A DNA stretch of 64,000 nt from contig PTFA01000302.1 in NCBI GenBank assembly GCA_003342895.1, positions 821,959-885,958 on the forward strand, given 5' to 3'. The notes under the pieces were generated by a model. The model did not search any database and was not told where the DNA came from. It saw only the letters and a program-made list of their open reading frames with translations. This document shows positions 28,371 through 40,066 of this stretch, piece by piece (position 1 is the first letter of the stretch; every line of letters begins with the position of its first letter). Both the position numbers and the translations under genes were made by a program. Source of the DNA: Casuarius casuarius (lineage: Eukaryota; Chordata; Aves; Casuariiformes; Casuariidae).

Positions 28371-28465
28371 ATTGCTAGTGGCAAATTCTACCCTGACTTC
28401 TCACGTAGGCACTGTGAATTCACTGGACTGGCACAGGGCATAAGACCCTGATCCTGAAAGCCTGT
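28371..28465. repeat. Old sauropsid repeat fragment
   Basis: GTGGCAAATTCTACCCTGAC, TTCTCACGTAGGCACTGTGA, ATTCACTGGACTGGCACAGG and ATAAGACCCTGATCCTGAAA follow the pattern 'gggcaaattctgccctcacttacac…cattgacttcactggactgcacagg…gaccctgatcctgc'. Decayed but collinear. Confidence 0.48.
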
Positions 28466-30043
28466 TCTTGTCTAAGCAAGTGCCTTGGTGTCCCTGCTTG
28501 CAGTATTTGCAACTGCTAAGCTGTGGCAAGAAAAATAACTCTCTGTTCTTTCAGATCAGACTGGATTTAATTCCATTTAGCCTTAATATCTAGGGAGTAC
28601 AGGAGGACCCTTCTTGATGTTGGATGAGAGAAAAGAGTTGCTTTTCTTACTTTTTTTTTTTGAGCACAGGTATTCTATTATAGATTTTAAATACTCTGAA
28701 TATCATCTGTATCAAATTATATCTGGTTGCTATCTCTATAGGAGTCATAACCAGTAGAGAGATTTTCTCCTCGGCCAGAAAGCCTAGAAACTAATGCTTC
28801 TCTTCTTTTCTTTTTAAAATGATATTAAGACTCTCAAAATTGCTCAACTCCGTGAGCTAGAGATTCAAAAAGGGCTCTCAAATAGCGCAAGATTTGCAGC
28901 ACAAGTTGTAGCAGCAAAACCATGAATGACTTCTCTCAAGTTAAGTTAAGGGTTATTCTCTTCCTAGGCTGGTGTGAACGGAAACTGTCTGTCTTAAATA
29001 GCTCATCTGATTTACTAACACCCTGATGATCTGCAGCTTCGCTTCTGTAACAAAAAGTCTGGACCAAAATAGCAACAACAGAGAATTTCCAGATGTGAGC
29101 CCTTACTCTCAGCGTGCAGCTTTGCATATATTTACTGCACTTGGTATTTAACAGTTACATCACTTCACCCCATCTCTCTGGAAACTTAACCATATCTGAT
29201 GATATAAAATTGTTCAGATCAGTCAGCAGAAGGAAACATTTATTCTGTCTCACCAGCAATTGGCTGTGAACCACTATTTCTTCAGTGATAAAGATGTTTC
29301 TGTAATTTAGTGCAGAATGTAAAGAAGAAACATCAAACTATATAACAAAAGCTGAGCAGTATAATAAACTATTTTAAAAAATATCAGGGCTATATAATGA
29401 ATTTTCTTTAAATTGTGGTGGTATATATATAGCACTCTCCAGTAAAATGTAATGATCAAGACCTTCAGCTGGTATAAAAGAGTATTCTTCCATTCAAGCC
29501 GTAGCAAGTTTATGCACCACAGTGTAGTGACACAGGCTCAAGAGCACTACAGTCATTTTAGCCTGGTGCTATGCTCAGGCAAATAGATAGCCTCTTTCTC
29601 AGCAGGCCTGATTAGCTTCACTAACCCACCAACCACACTGCTATATCGGTTCCCGTGCTGGAGCCCACTCATCCGTAGCCAGAGGGACTCTCTAGCCAGC
29701 AATGCATTAGATGCTACGGAAGTACTCGAAAGCTGAACTGGTTTGTCACATCTTTTTTTTCCTCCACTTGTCCCTCTCACTTTGCCCTCTCGTAGGCAAA
29801 CAACTAAATATGCTGCTGCTACATCCTTTTTTTCCTAAATCATGGCAAATCTATCATTCCCAGCAAATGCCTGACTGCTTTGAGTAGCCAATTTTGACAG
29901 TAACAAAAATTTTTTTTTTAATTTGGCAGTGCTGTTATAAGCAAAACAGTTTCAAAGTATATAACAATACAAAGACATTTTTTGATATTGCATACTCAGA
30001 CTATGTCTCACATTTTTGCAGTCTTTTAGCTGACACTGGCAGG

Positions 30044-30112
30044 CTCATCACCACAGCCCTGAGAGGCAGGCTAGTGCTAATTATCCTAGATTATAGATGT
30101 GAAACTGAGGTG
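30044..30112 (-). repeat. MIR-like SINE fragment, antisense
   Basis: The plus strand carries ACAGCCCTGAGAGGCAGGCT, AGTGCTAATTATCC and TATAGATGTGAAACTGAGG. This corresponds to 'acaaccctatgaggtaggtactattatccccattttacagatgaggaaactgagg' in antisense MIR. It stops abruptly and is followed at once by a different old repeat. Confidence 0.6.
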
Positions 30113-30120
30113 GTAAAACC

Positions 30121-30164
30121 TGGATCCACAAAAGTTTTAGGTACCTACATTTCCTTTTGAAATC
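30121..30164. repeat. Half of an old palindromic sauropsid repeat
   Basis: TGGATCCACAAAAGTTTTAG followed by GTACCTACATTTCC and TTTTGAAATC resembles one arm of a reptile palindromic element of the form 'gatccacaaaggtatttaggtgcctaactttccattgaaatc'. The other arm is missing; the copy ends exactly at a run of eleven Gs. Confidence 0.45.
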
Positions 30165-30175
30165 GGGGGGGGGGG
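30165..30175. repeat. Poly(G) tract of 11
   Basis: Eleven consecutive Gs, followed about 30 bp later by GGGGTGGGGGATGAGGG, so four G-runs lie within roughly 60 bp. Confidence 0.9.
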
Positions 30176-32004
30176 AACTTCGGTTCTATATACCTTTGTA
30201 TATCTGGGGTGGGGGATGAGGGATTTTTTGTGAGATCCTGCTGAACCCTATGGAGCAGCAGGGATAGAAAACTGTTCTCCAGGACCTGGACTGGCACTTT
30301 TATTACTATTTAGTGAGTCCAGAAAGTTTGCTTACACTGAGAGGAACTGCTGCTTATAAAAGGCAGGAGCTAATTTCCTTTCATTCTGAGACAGCTTATT
30401 CTCTAAGTTTGCAGACCAGTGTTTGTGCAGCATTCCCCATCTTTGATTTGGAGTTACCAAATATATCTGCCACCTGATAATGCCTTCTTTGCCTTTTGGG
30501 TTATATACTGAGAACTTCACTCCTCTAAGCCTGGTACTGAAAATCCTATTTCTGTCTCTTTCCAATATGTCCTTACTTGTATTATCTGAAAAGGTGGTCA
30601 CCATCACCTACGCAGCTGTGAATTCACAGCAAGAAGCAGGTAGTTTTTCTATCACAAGTAAATGTGAGTGGTCATCTAATGTTTTGTAGGGCTGTGCTGT
30701 ACTCTGTTGTTTTGCAGATTCTTCAGTGGACAGCCTGTGTTTCCACCACAAGCGGTTACGAAGGATTCATATAAGAATATGCACAATAGAACTGAAATCT
30801 GAGCAGACCTTTAGTGGCTGAGGGGAATGTAAATAGAGGCAGAAGAGTCTTGTGAAAAATCGGCATTAATTTCTAGTCCCTTTTTTATTCCTTCCTGTGG
30901 TTACTAGCTATAGAAGTTTCTTTCTGTAGCCTTAAAAATACCGGACAGTGTGAAGCACAAGATATTGCTGGCTCAGTGTGGGTTTTGGTAGTCAAGCGCA
31001 GGTTGTGAAGGTCCTGCAGAAAAGGAGGAGGCCATCTGAAAATGAGCTATTCCACTTCTACCCCCAGACAAATTATCAAAAGACATTAAATGTTAAACTT
31101 TCAGAGTAAGCTCCTGTCTTCTTTTTGTTACCAGAAGCATGTGGAACTATTGCGATAAAAGTAAAAAGTACAAAAAATTCAGAGGGCTATCCTACTCAGA
31201 GGGATATTTGTGGTGAATATCTCTTTATTCCATTGTCACTGACTTCCAGGGGACAATCCTAGAAGAGTTTCAGGGGTGTGCCACAGTATCTCACCAGCTC
31301 CTAAGCATTTTCTTTCTTCCCACTTGCTGTGAGGGTAGAAGAAAGAAAAAAAATCACTTTCCATAGTGGCTTAAAAAGAGGAAGTGTATGGAAATATTTG
31401 GTTCTGAAACCTTAGTAACAACCAAATTATCAAAAGTTGTCTAGTCTGTTTTCTGTGTTTTTTTGGCTAACTTGGTTCTGCACAGTGGAGGAATTTGCAG
31501 CTGAAAACCTTCTCATGGATAAACAATTAATTGAAGTAAGACGAAAAACAATACTGCAGCACAGGCCATTGCACGGTGGCAGCAGCAGGAATGTACGGCA
31601 CATGACAATGCCCTTGTCATTGCCTGCTCTTTACACGGTCACATCTGCTAGCCCAGGTTTAAGCACAGCTCATGAGCCTTCCTTTTGCCACGTTAACACA
31701 CCTTCTGAATTAGGAAAGTCTTCGCAACACCAAAGACTTTTAAATACCACAGCTATTACCATCACCTCTCTCAGCCAAATCAATTTCTTTTCCTATGATG
31801 ACATACATCTACCAGTTCTCCAGTCACTCACAGAGTCTTCCGGGACAGACAACTATGACTTTCTTATGTTCAAAAACAAGTAAGGAAAGCAGCTATAAGC
31901 CTTGTCTACTGCAAAACTTTCAGGACTAAATTATAAAGCAGGAAAACAGGGCACATAGCCATTTTTCCATTGTGTGACACTAGACAGTACAATATTTCAA
32001 GGCT

Positions 32005-32025
32005 CATGTGTGTGTGTATGTATAT
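32005..32025. repeat. (TG)n microsatellite
   Basis: Short TGTGTGTG run passing into TATGTATA. Confidence 0.7.
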
Positions 32026-33439
32026 TTAATTGGATGGGTACTGGGTGAGAGAAGAAGAGGAGTAGTACTTTGTAGCAATGGGCAGTTTGTGGTGAGTTTC
32101 TTTACATGACTGATTTTAGACTGTATTTTTAAATTCTGAGAAGGGGGCTTGGCCAAGTTATCTATCCTATCAGGATTCTAAGTTTAGGTAAATAAAACAT
32201 GTCAGTGAAAACAACAACAAGGTTTTTCTCTCTCCCAACCCTCAAATCAGACTAAGGCAAGTCCCTCCCAGTCCCGAAACAGAGTGGACATTTTCTGCGA
32301 TAAGCCCTGGAAGAAAACTGCATACCGTTTATTTTGACAGTTCTTACATTCTTTAATAATTGTTTTGGGGGACTTATGTATACTGCATGGAATACTTTCC
32401 TCAGGAAGTACACTGACCCATGATATACTGCCTTGCTTATGAAAATCAAGCCTTTATTGTCTGCAAAAGTAAAAAGGAGCCATGTGACCCTAGAGCAACA
32501 AGGGTCCACCTGGCAAAGTATCATGTGAGAAGGAGAAAGGAAAAGAGAAATGAGACAGTAACAGGCATTATGAGTTAATTATGTGTTGAAGCATCTAATA
32601 GAAATAAGAGTCGGAGCAGCAGGGCACAGCAGTGGAGGGAAAAAATAAAAACCCGAAACCTCTGGAGTTAGTACTTTAATTCTTTTAGTGAGAGAGGCTG
32701 AACCAATGCAGTACATCCTTGAGATCACAGAGCATCTTGCAGAGTGGGAGTTAGGGAGAAACACAGTACAAAGACACAGAGGTAGGCGCAGTGAAAAGGC
32801 AGATTTATTTACTAGTAATACTGTACAGAGAAAAAAAAAGAGAGAAGCCACAGTTACAGCATGGCTGTTGCTGGCAGTGTTCTTGGTTTTTTATTTTTGT
32901 TTTTTGTACTCATTTTTTAATCTGAAGAAAAAACATAACAGTCAAAAAAGTACACTTAAGGTTACAAAGTACAGCAGCTATCCCCAGCAATTCTAATTCA
33001 GTGTTAGCACAGCAGTTTATCCCCATTAAAATTGGCTTTTATTTACATTTGCTCACAAAGAAAGTGGGAGACTGAAGCTTAAAAAAAATTCTCATCCACA
33101 ACCTACATTCACCATAAAAGCTGCATTTTACACAACATTTTCTTGAACCCCTGAAAAGAGTCATTCTTTGTCTGTGGAGTGAGCATAGTAGGGAGGGGCA
33201 GGAAGCCTTCAGAAATGTGCTCTTTTGCCTTTGTCCTGACCTGCTCTTGCTTGGCTACCCTGATTGCCCACAGGCACGGTTGCCACTGGAAAAGCCAAAA
33301 GCTTTCAAATGGATTTGTCCCCTGTATCTGCCTCTAAGCAGTGCCTGCATCCATACCTGTAAAACACAGCACAAAACTAGAGCCTCTCCTTTGGCAAAGC
33401 ACCTTAATCTTAGATACAGACCAAGCTTAACGTATCCTC

Positions 33440-33540
33440 AGGGTGATCCCTAATCAGCACAGTGCTTAGGTATGTCCTATGCTTTAAGCAAGTGCCTAAA
33501 GCATAGCGTTAGTGGAGCTTAAGAGCTCGATTCAGCTGGG
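33440..33540. repeat. Possible old palindromic repeat with intact 10-bp arms
   Basis: CTATGCTTTA at 33477-33486 and TAAAGCATAG at 33497-33506 are exact inverted repeats with a 10-nt spacer. Surrounding words (AGTGCTTAGG, GCTTAAGAGCTCGATTCAGC) recall the reptile 'gtgcttaagcacgtgctttaa…gctttgctgaatc' element. Confidence 0.4.
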
Positions 33541-33688
33541 CTTTACATGGTTGCCCAGTACTTCCTTTACTCCCCTGTTTGCCTCTCTCTGACAGGAGCG
33601 TTAGCTTGGAGGGACACTTGTTTGCTTCCTGGCAGATAATTTTACTGAGAATGCCTTTGTACCCTGCATCAGTGTGGAGGGAAGTTCA

Positions 33689-33831
33689 CGTTTTCTCCTG
33701 CCTCCTTTAAACTGACGGCAGCAGTCTGTCCTCCTGAAGTACCATCCCGGGCCGGCTTCTGCCTCGTGCTGCCGTAAGCGGCTTCCAGATGCCGAAGCAC
33801 TGCACGTGCATGCCTAGCTTGTACTGGCCCG
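33689..33831. promoter_or_regulatory. Small CpG-rich patch
   Basis: Ten CpGs in about 140 bp, including CCCGGGCCGGC-like sequence and a GCACGTGCATGC segment with an E-box. No gene starts nearby that I can see. Confidence 0.3.
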
Positions 33832-34539
33832 GGGGACTTATTGCATTCCCACAGGAGTGGGAAGAGAGGCAACAGGCTTATCTAAATGGCAAGATCATAG
33901 TGGAAACCCCTGTCCGGGCAACCCAGGGGATGCCAGACAAATAGGTAGGGGCAGCGTTTCCCCAGCATCAAACTTGCCACAGGAATCCAGGAAAATACAG
34001 GAAGGTGTGCAAACACTGAGGAACAGAAACTGCCATTTCTCTTTTAGTGGCCTCAGCTGAACAACCTTGAGGTGAGATTTTCAGTTCCAGTCTCTCTTTT
34101 CTTCCCCCGTTTTTGCTTAGAGGAGACGATGAAAAGGGAAGCAGAGAGAGGAAAATAAAGGAGTGGTTGAGCAGTGCTGGCCAGAATGAGAGTAAATACA
34201 GAGACAGGGGACAGGCATAATCTGGAACAGAGACGTGCAAAGGGAAAAATTTGGAAGAAAAACTCACTGTCTCTTCCAAGTCACGTTTATGTGTGGGTAT
34301 GAAATTCACCCCAAGCCTCTTCAGGCAACTGGGCATTTTGAGAGTTCCCAAAGGGCGTTCTTCGGCTTTCAGACACAGTCAGCAAGGAGACCTTGTGCTA
34401 AACCCCCTCATTGCAGAAAAGTGCACCAGTTTCACAACACCACTTTAAAAATCTATCTAATCAAAGGAATCGGAAGAAGCAGTTACAGCAGCATAAGCCT
34501 TGCTTGTAGAATATTGTTCAAAGACCGCATTCTAGAAAC

Positions 34540-34559
34540 ATTTGTGCACGTGCACAAAT
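34540..34559. repeat. 20-bp perfect palindrome centred on an E-box
   Basis: ATTTGTGCACGTGCACAAAT is identical to its own reverse complement. The centre (34547-34552) is CACGTG, a canonical E-box bound by bHLH factors, and each half carries an RCGTG-type core, which is also the HIF recognition core. Confidence 0.9.
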
Positions 34560-36416
34560 TTCACTTATCTGGCTCATTTTATCGAACTAAAAAGGAACTG
34601 CCTGGGTGCTTAATTTTATGCCCATAGGCATGTCTTTAGGTCTTATAGACCTAGTAAATAGATATTTAAGATCAGGTCTAAGTCGCTAACTTAGCCATGG
34701 AAGTTAAAAATCTACAAATATACCCAAACAGGTGGACTTGAGTTACATAGGTCATTCTAAAAGAGTAATTAAGCTTGTTCACTTTCAAAGGTACACTAAG
34801 TCCTAAAAAAAAATTGAAATCCTTCTTTCAGAAAAATCTGGGAAAAAATTGCAGCAAAGGTTTGCAATACAATAACAGTAAAAAACCCCAAAAGAAGAGA
34901 AATTTTTGCAAACTGGGGGAATGGTTTAAGAATTCTTCAAAAGTTCGCCCTTAAGAAAAGTGGCCTATTCTTATTCAGTTGAATAGCCTAAGTGGAACCA
35001 CCACAGCAAGAAAGGCTCTTTGAGCTCATGAGGAAAAAGACTGAATTTTGTAATGCTGTTGATTTTAAATACAAGTGGGACATTTTTAAGTACTTCATGC
35101 ACTCTTGTCACTATTTACAAGCTAAGTTATTATTATATATTTATATTACAGGTCAGATTTATATTCTCTTTGGACTAGATGACAATCCATTCATATTCTA
35201 AACTTAATAAATTCAGTCATTTTATACAACTTATTGGTTTACATACAAAAATTACAGTCCACTTTTGTTGGATGTTGTCATAACCTGTGACCTCTGACTA
35301 AGCTCAAAACTAAACTTTATTCTTGCCACCCAAAAGTCTTGGGAAACATAACCTAAGCAAGTCTTGAGCTTTCTAATAGAAGGAGAGAACTGGTGGAAAC
35401 TGAGTCAGTTTAGGAAAAAGTAAGACACCACATCTATAACACATGGGAAAATCCTCTACTTTACTTCTGTGAATTATTTTGTTCTACTCTTTCCAGTGGC
35501 ACCATCTATTGTATTTTGCAATCTCATATTGGATAAGATAGGACAAAGTGAAAAAATGCATTATAGTTCTCCTTTTCCAGCTATACCTCTCTACTGAAAG
35601 TAGGTAGTTATTGACTACCATGGTAGCTTTCTAAATAAAGAAGAGTTTGCCTAGTTATAGAAAGCATAGATCCACCATTTTCTGTGAAAAAAAAAAAAGA
35701 TTTAGCTGAGTTTATACCAGGTATACTGGATTCTACTCTTACAACTTTAATCTTTAAAAAGTATTGTGATCCTGCTTCCTGGAGAAAAAATGTGGTTAGG
35801 TCTACAAAAGATCCCAAGAAGTTGGGCATTGTCATCAAAGTATGAAAAAGTTCAAAGGCTCAATGTCATGGGCAGGATGATATTCAGAAACTCAATCCCC
35901 ATTTAAACAAATCCCCATTTAGGATTTGTATCTCGTTATAAAAATATTTATTCCTTAAAAAAATACACAAATGTAAAATACTACATTTTCTATGATATCC
36001 CCATATACTTTCCAAGTATGCCATTTGAATGTTGGATTGAATCAAAAGGTAAAATACCTTTTATTTCTCTAGCAACTCTGTATGCCGTCTTTCTGCTCCC
36101 ACTAAATTGTTGCATCTCTGTAATTTCAAGCATAGAGAACCAGAGGTCAATTTAGAACAACAAGGGACTGACCTAATAGCTGTCAGGAAAGTCCCGCTTC
36201 ATATTTGTGAATACCATTGCAGTGCAGTGCAATGATAACCCAGGATCTGATCCTAAGAGATGCTAAGCACCATTTATTTGTGTTTTTCGCAGCAGAAGCA
36301 GCAATGCTCAGAATTAGCCTCTCAGATTACACCACTCTGGGCAAACTCAGCAGCACATAAAATTGGTACAGGTACACAAATAACACCCAAACTACACCCT
36401 GTGTAAATCACTCATG

Positions 36417-36520
36417 CCCTGATCTTGCAGACACCTACATGCATTCCTTCTGTGAGTTGACTTAAGTAGGTCTACACACAGTAAAGTTAGGCATATGTGT
36501 TTTTGTTTGCAGGACTGGGG
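36417..36520. repeat. Old palindromic sauropsid repeat, both arms present
   Basis: The left arm is CCCTGATCTTGCAGACACCT followed by ACATGCAT (36418-36445). The right arm is ATATGTGTTTTTGTTTGCAG followed by GACTGGG (36493-36519), and its reverse complement resembles the left arm. Between them are TGTGAGTTGACTTAAGTAGG and CACAGTAAAGTTAGGCA. This is the familiar reptile pattern 'gatcctgcaaacacttacgcacatgc…gtaaagttaagcacgtgtgtttgcaggatcgggg'. Family name unknown to me; a non-autonomous DNA transposon is a reasonable guess. Confidence 0.65.
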
Positions 36521-39500
36521 TCTTCTATTGCACCAGTAGAGGTTCTCTTCGTGGAGAAGCGCTTGTGCACACTTCTCTTGCTGGGGATTGAAAGATAATG
36601 TTGTGTTTATACAGCTTTGGAATACAGCCTGCACTTTTTGGAAAACAAGAAAAGAAAGATACAAAAAGAAGAAGAAAAACTAAGAGTGCTAAGGCAAACT
36701 GTCAAATGGCACATCATACCTACTTTGTCATTCATTTAGATAACATCACAAAGGCAGACCAGAGGAGTTCTGTAAACATATACCATACAGTACATCAGCC
36801 ACGGGAAATTAAAAAAAGAAAACAACCCTGTAATTCTTTTCTTTCTGTATTGATATTCTTGTAATTGAAAGAGATTGCCTAGCCACTAATCATAATGCTG
36901 TGTTTTGTGATTTGTATTTTTCTTCTGTTAAAAAAAAGAATGAAAGTAAAATGCAGTGGTTTGCAAAAGAAACAGTCTCTGAATGCAAATTAGGGACAAC
37001 ATGGAAGTGGATTCATAGAAACTTAGAAAATACAAAATATAAAAAAGTTTTGTAGGTTACTTTCTCCCAGTCTAGGAAAAGATACACTGAAAGAGTTTTT
37101 TTGTTTTTCTTACAAAAGTTAAGGCGAGCAGTTTCTTGTGGCAAAATGCTATCACAGAACCAGTTTCTGACTCTGCTTCTTTTCTGCATCCTTCCATACT
37201 GAAATTGAGAATATACATGTGACAGAAAAAGTTAAACAAACAGGGAGTTTGCTTAAAACAATACAGAAAAACTCCCATAATGATTCTTATGAAATCTCTC
37301 TCTGCCTGACTGTAGAGTGGACCCTTTCCTTTGTGTCTGATTGTGCATATATTTCCATAGGCTACTTTCTGTCTGAGGGGAAAGGGAAAATTGACCCATT
37401 CCGAAGCTCAAAGAAGCCCTGGAAAACTATTTACATTCATCAGCCTATGCTAATGCATTTGAATCCCCATATAATTTGGCTGCAGTCTAATGACTAGAAT
37501 GGAAAAGCTAATGTCCAGGCAAGTTTCCTGTACTTGCAGAGGAGAATGATTGGAGTAAGCATGTTTAAGCTGACATAGTTAAGGCCCTCAGAGTTCAGAT
37601 TGATTTGTTTTTGTTTTTTCCTGACCCTCAGCATGAAACAACCTTTGATTAAAAAAGACAAACCCTCTCCAGATAATCCTCTAAAAACTTCAGCATTTTT
37701 TTGGATCTGTTATGGGCCCATTAACCATGGAGCTCATATGCACACATGAAAAGCACTGGCCTTCTGAGGCACTCAATGTTATCTACAACTACTGAGCAGT
37801 AAGTATTTGGCAGGTTTAAGGTTTAAGGCTTGTGCTCTACTTCTAACCACTAAAGGGCCACTTCTAAACTCTTTGATACGCCACCATCTCCCAGTGACTT
37901 TATGACTAAAATGGTGCAGTGGTCTCAGACGCACTCTGGTCTCAGTCCCAGTAAACATCTCCCAGGGCTGTTTTCTAAAGGAGTTATCCCCAAAATGATG
38001 AATATGTGGTTAACGAGAAGAACATATGTTAGGGGAGCATATAGCTAAAGAGTTGTGTGGACAGACTGGATTAGGAGTGATACCCAAGAGTGTTCAGAGT
38101 ACAGATGACACTCCAAATATCCCACGCATAGGGTTTTGGAAAAGCCTCTCTTTAGAGAATAGAGGTGGTCAGGAGGAAAAAGATGTGGCTGGGAAGACAT
38201 AGGGTGGTCAAGGTGGCCATGAAGGCAGGATTGCACGTGGAGTGGAAAGGACAGCATGATATTAAAGGACTGGCTAAGCCAGGAGGAAAGGACTGGCAGA
38301 TTTGTTTTTGAGTGTTACTAGTAACGTCAACAGGCTCCCAAGTGATAAAACTATTGCGAAGAGCACTGAATGTGTGATATCTTGCTGGAGCAGGCGTTTG
38401 AAGGCAGCAGGCGCTGCGGCTGAGCTGGGCGAGTCTGTGCATGAGTGGCATTCATAATGTAGGAAGGAGCCAGAAATGGTTTTACTGTCCCTATAAATTT
38501 ACGTTACAAAATTCTTTAGTGCTTTGGAGTCCCAAACTTGCCTTTTCAAAGCCCTAATTAGCTCCCTGGGTAGCTTCACCCATTGCACGCCATTGTCTCC
38601 TAACAACACAAGCTGGGTCAGGTTATGGAGAGGTGGTTACAGCTGTGTGGGTTGCTACTTGTCAGCTGAGTTGTGGTGACCTCACTGAGTGCCTTGGAAA
38701 TGAAGACTAAACGATGAAATGTTGTTAATTGGCATCAGCGATGGTCTCGGAATTTGGGTACCACAGCCAAGCTGACAAGTGGTGATTTAGGAAGCCAGGG
38801 TAACTCAGTCTCTTGAGGTTGCTTATCCACACCTTGGCTTGTTGAGCATGAGGCTGTGGAGGTGATTGAGAGCACAGTGGAGTTGAAAACTCATGGCCTC
38901 ATTTTAAGAAATGTTGAGATTTTTTATCATTTAGCATTTCTGAAAAAAAAGAAAAAAACACAGGCTGCTAATTCCCAACACAGTTTTCAACAAGCAGCCA
39001 CGAGACATACTATTAAAATATGGGATTGCTGCAGCCGTTCTCCTTTCTTTGATAAAATTGTTAACCACAGAAGCCTGAGTGAAGTGTTAATTTGCAGAGT
39101 TTCTGTTGGCAAATTTGGTCCTTCTCTTATCCAAAAGCCCCCAGGGGAGGCTGAAGGAGCATATGGAAATCTATTACAAGTTAAATCAGGCCACTGCAGT
39201 GGATATGGACGCCAGTGTAATTTTTGCAGGTGTCATATTGATGTGACTTTCTTTTCCTAATCTCTACTTGCTTTTTTTTTCACAATCACCTGAGTAGTTG
39301 TGAAACGGTCTATTAACCAGCTCCATACTGATGGCTAAGTGACCTAACGCAGGAAATACTTCTTGCATTTTGTGTGTGTTTTTAGTGTGCCCTATATTAT
39401 CACTGTCATGAACAAGTGTCTTTCTTACTGGCACAGAAAGAAAAGAGTACAGAGCAAGAACTCTGTTTAATCAGATGCTCTGAACTAACAATTAATGCAG

Positions 39501-39604
39501 TAAAAGCACCATCCAAGAAAGAACAGAAATATTATAGGAACCACCTCAGACTGGAAAGAGGCTTTTTTGTTGTTTTCTTTCTTTCTTTCTTTTTTTTTTA
39601 GTTT
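36521..39604. other. Non-coding DNA immediately past the candidate PALM2 3' end
   Basis: Contains the imperfect inverted repeat at 38654-38783 and, near 37838-37860, a short TCTAACCACTA word that may be the end of another MIR-like copy. Nothing else was recognised. Confidence 0.6.
38654..38783. repeat. Imperfect inverted repeat with ACTTGTCAGCT core
   Basis: CTACTTGTCAGCTGAGTTGT (from 38655) and the reverse complement of the stretch ending near 38783 (CCACTTGTCAGCTTGGCTGT) share an exact 11-bp core and a TGTGGT extension. The arms are about 80 bp apart. This may be a decayed transposon end pair. Confidence 0.6.
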
Positions 39605-39617
39605 TTTATTTATTTTG
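39562..39617. repeat. Long polypyrimidine (CTTT)n tract
   Basis: T-rich with four CTTT units, then ten Ts, AG, and a TTTATTTATTTT segment. The complementary minus strand carries the candidate poly(A) signal, so on the transcript this is a purine-rich stretch around the signal. Confidence 0.8.
39605..39614 (-). terminator. Candidate polyadenylation signal, AATAAATAAA
   Basis: On the minus strand two overlapping AATAAA hexamers occur here, the first pair downstream of the PALM2 stop that I could see. The complementary plus strand just to the right is a long pyrimidine tract, so transcripts would be purine-rich immediately upstream of the signal. No cleavage site can be placed from sequence alone. 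Confidence 0.3.
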
Positions 39618-39734
39618 TTTTTCAGTTGCTGATATCCTTTTTCTAAAGTCTGATAGTTTCAAAGACACTTCAAAGTAATCTCCAGTATTTTTTAACAATA
39701 CCAGAAAATATAAATCATGATTTTTAATCTCACT

Positions 39735-39818
39735 TCTACAGGTGTAAATCCAGATGAAGTCCACTGAAGTAAGTGAAGTTACACTTACGAAAAACCAATG
39801 TGAGACAAGAATTAGGCT
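39735..39818. repeat. Old palindromic sauropsid repeat in candidate 3' UTR
   Basis: TACAGGTGTAAATCCAGATG, AAGTCCACTGAAGTAAGTGA, AGTTACACTTACG and CAATGTGAGACAAGAATTAG match the reptile element 'accagtgtaaatccagagtaactccactgaagtcagtggagttacactgg…gtgagatcagaat'. The central GTCCACTGAAGTAAGTGAAG part is itself near-palindromic. Confidence 0.6.
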
Positions 39819-39899
39819 CATAACATCTTGCAATGAAAAAGCTGGTTGCTTTTCCATTATAGTTAGAATCAAAAGACCAAAAACTGAAGAAACATCTCC

Positions 39900-40066
39900 T
39901 GATTTTGGATGCCTTCGCCTTTTTACATTTTCAATTTGAGATGTCTTTAAGAGGCTCGATTTTCAGAGGACAGATGAAAAAAATTTTGCTTATAATCAAG
40001 TATCTTTAAAGTGCCTCCCTCTGGAAAACGAAGCATCCAAAATCACTAGCAGTTTTTGAAAATGCT
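39900..40066. repeat. Old sauropsid repeat (TTTGGGTGCC/CACCCAAAA class) in candidate 3' UTR
   Basis: TTTTGGATGCC at 39903, CAATTTGAGATGTCTTTAAG, AGGCTCGATTTTCAGAGGAC, then ATCTTTAAAGTGCCTCCCTC, GAAGCATCCAAAATCACTAG and AGTTTTTGAAAATGCT. These match in order a long reptile/bird element with mirrored halves ('…ttttgggtgcccaatttgagacaccttaaaggggcctgattttcagaaa…ctttaaggtgcctc…caaaatcactagtcacttttgaaaat'). Two mirrored halves are both recognisable. Confidence 0.62.

Larger units (their letters stand above)
28466..36416. other. Non-coding DNA with scattered small repeats
   Basis: Holds the MIR-like fragment, the G11 tract, a CpG patch and the E-box palindrome. The frame at 31437-31883 has no recognisable domain or supporting splice structure. 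Confidence 0.65.

Noticed and set aside
31437..31883. 148-codon open frame on the plus strand with a hydrophobic start
   Set aside because: The N-terminus looks like a signal peptide by chance; the rest is Ser/Thr-rich without a domain, and the start region is AT-rich unique DNA.
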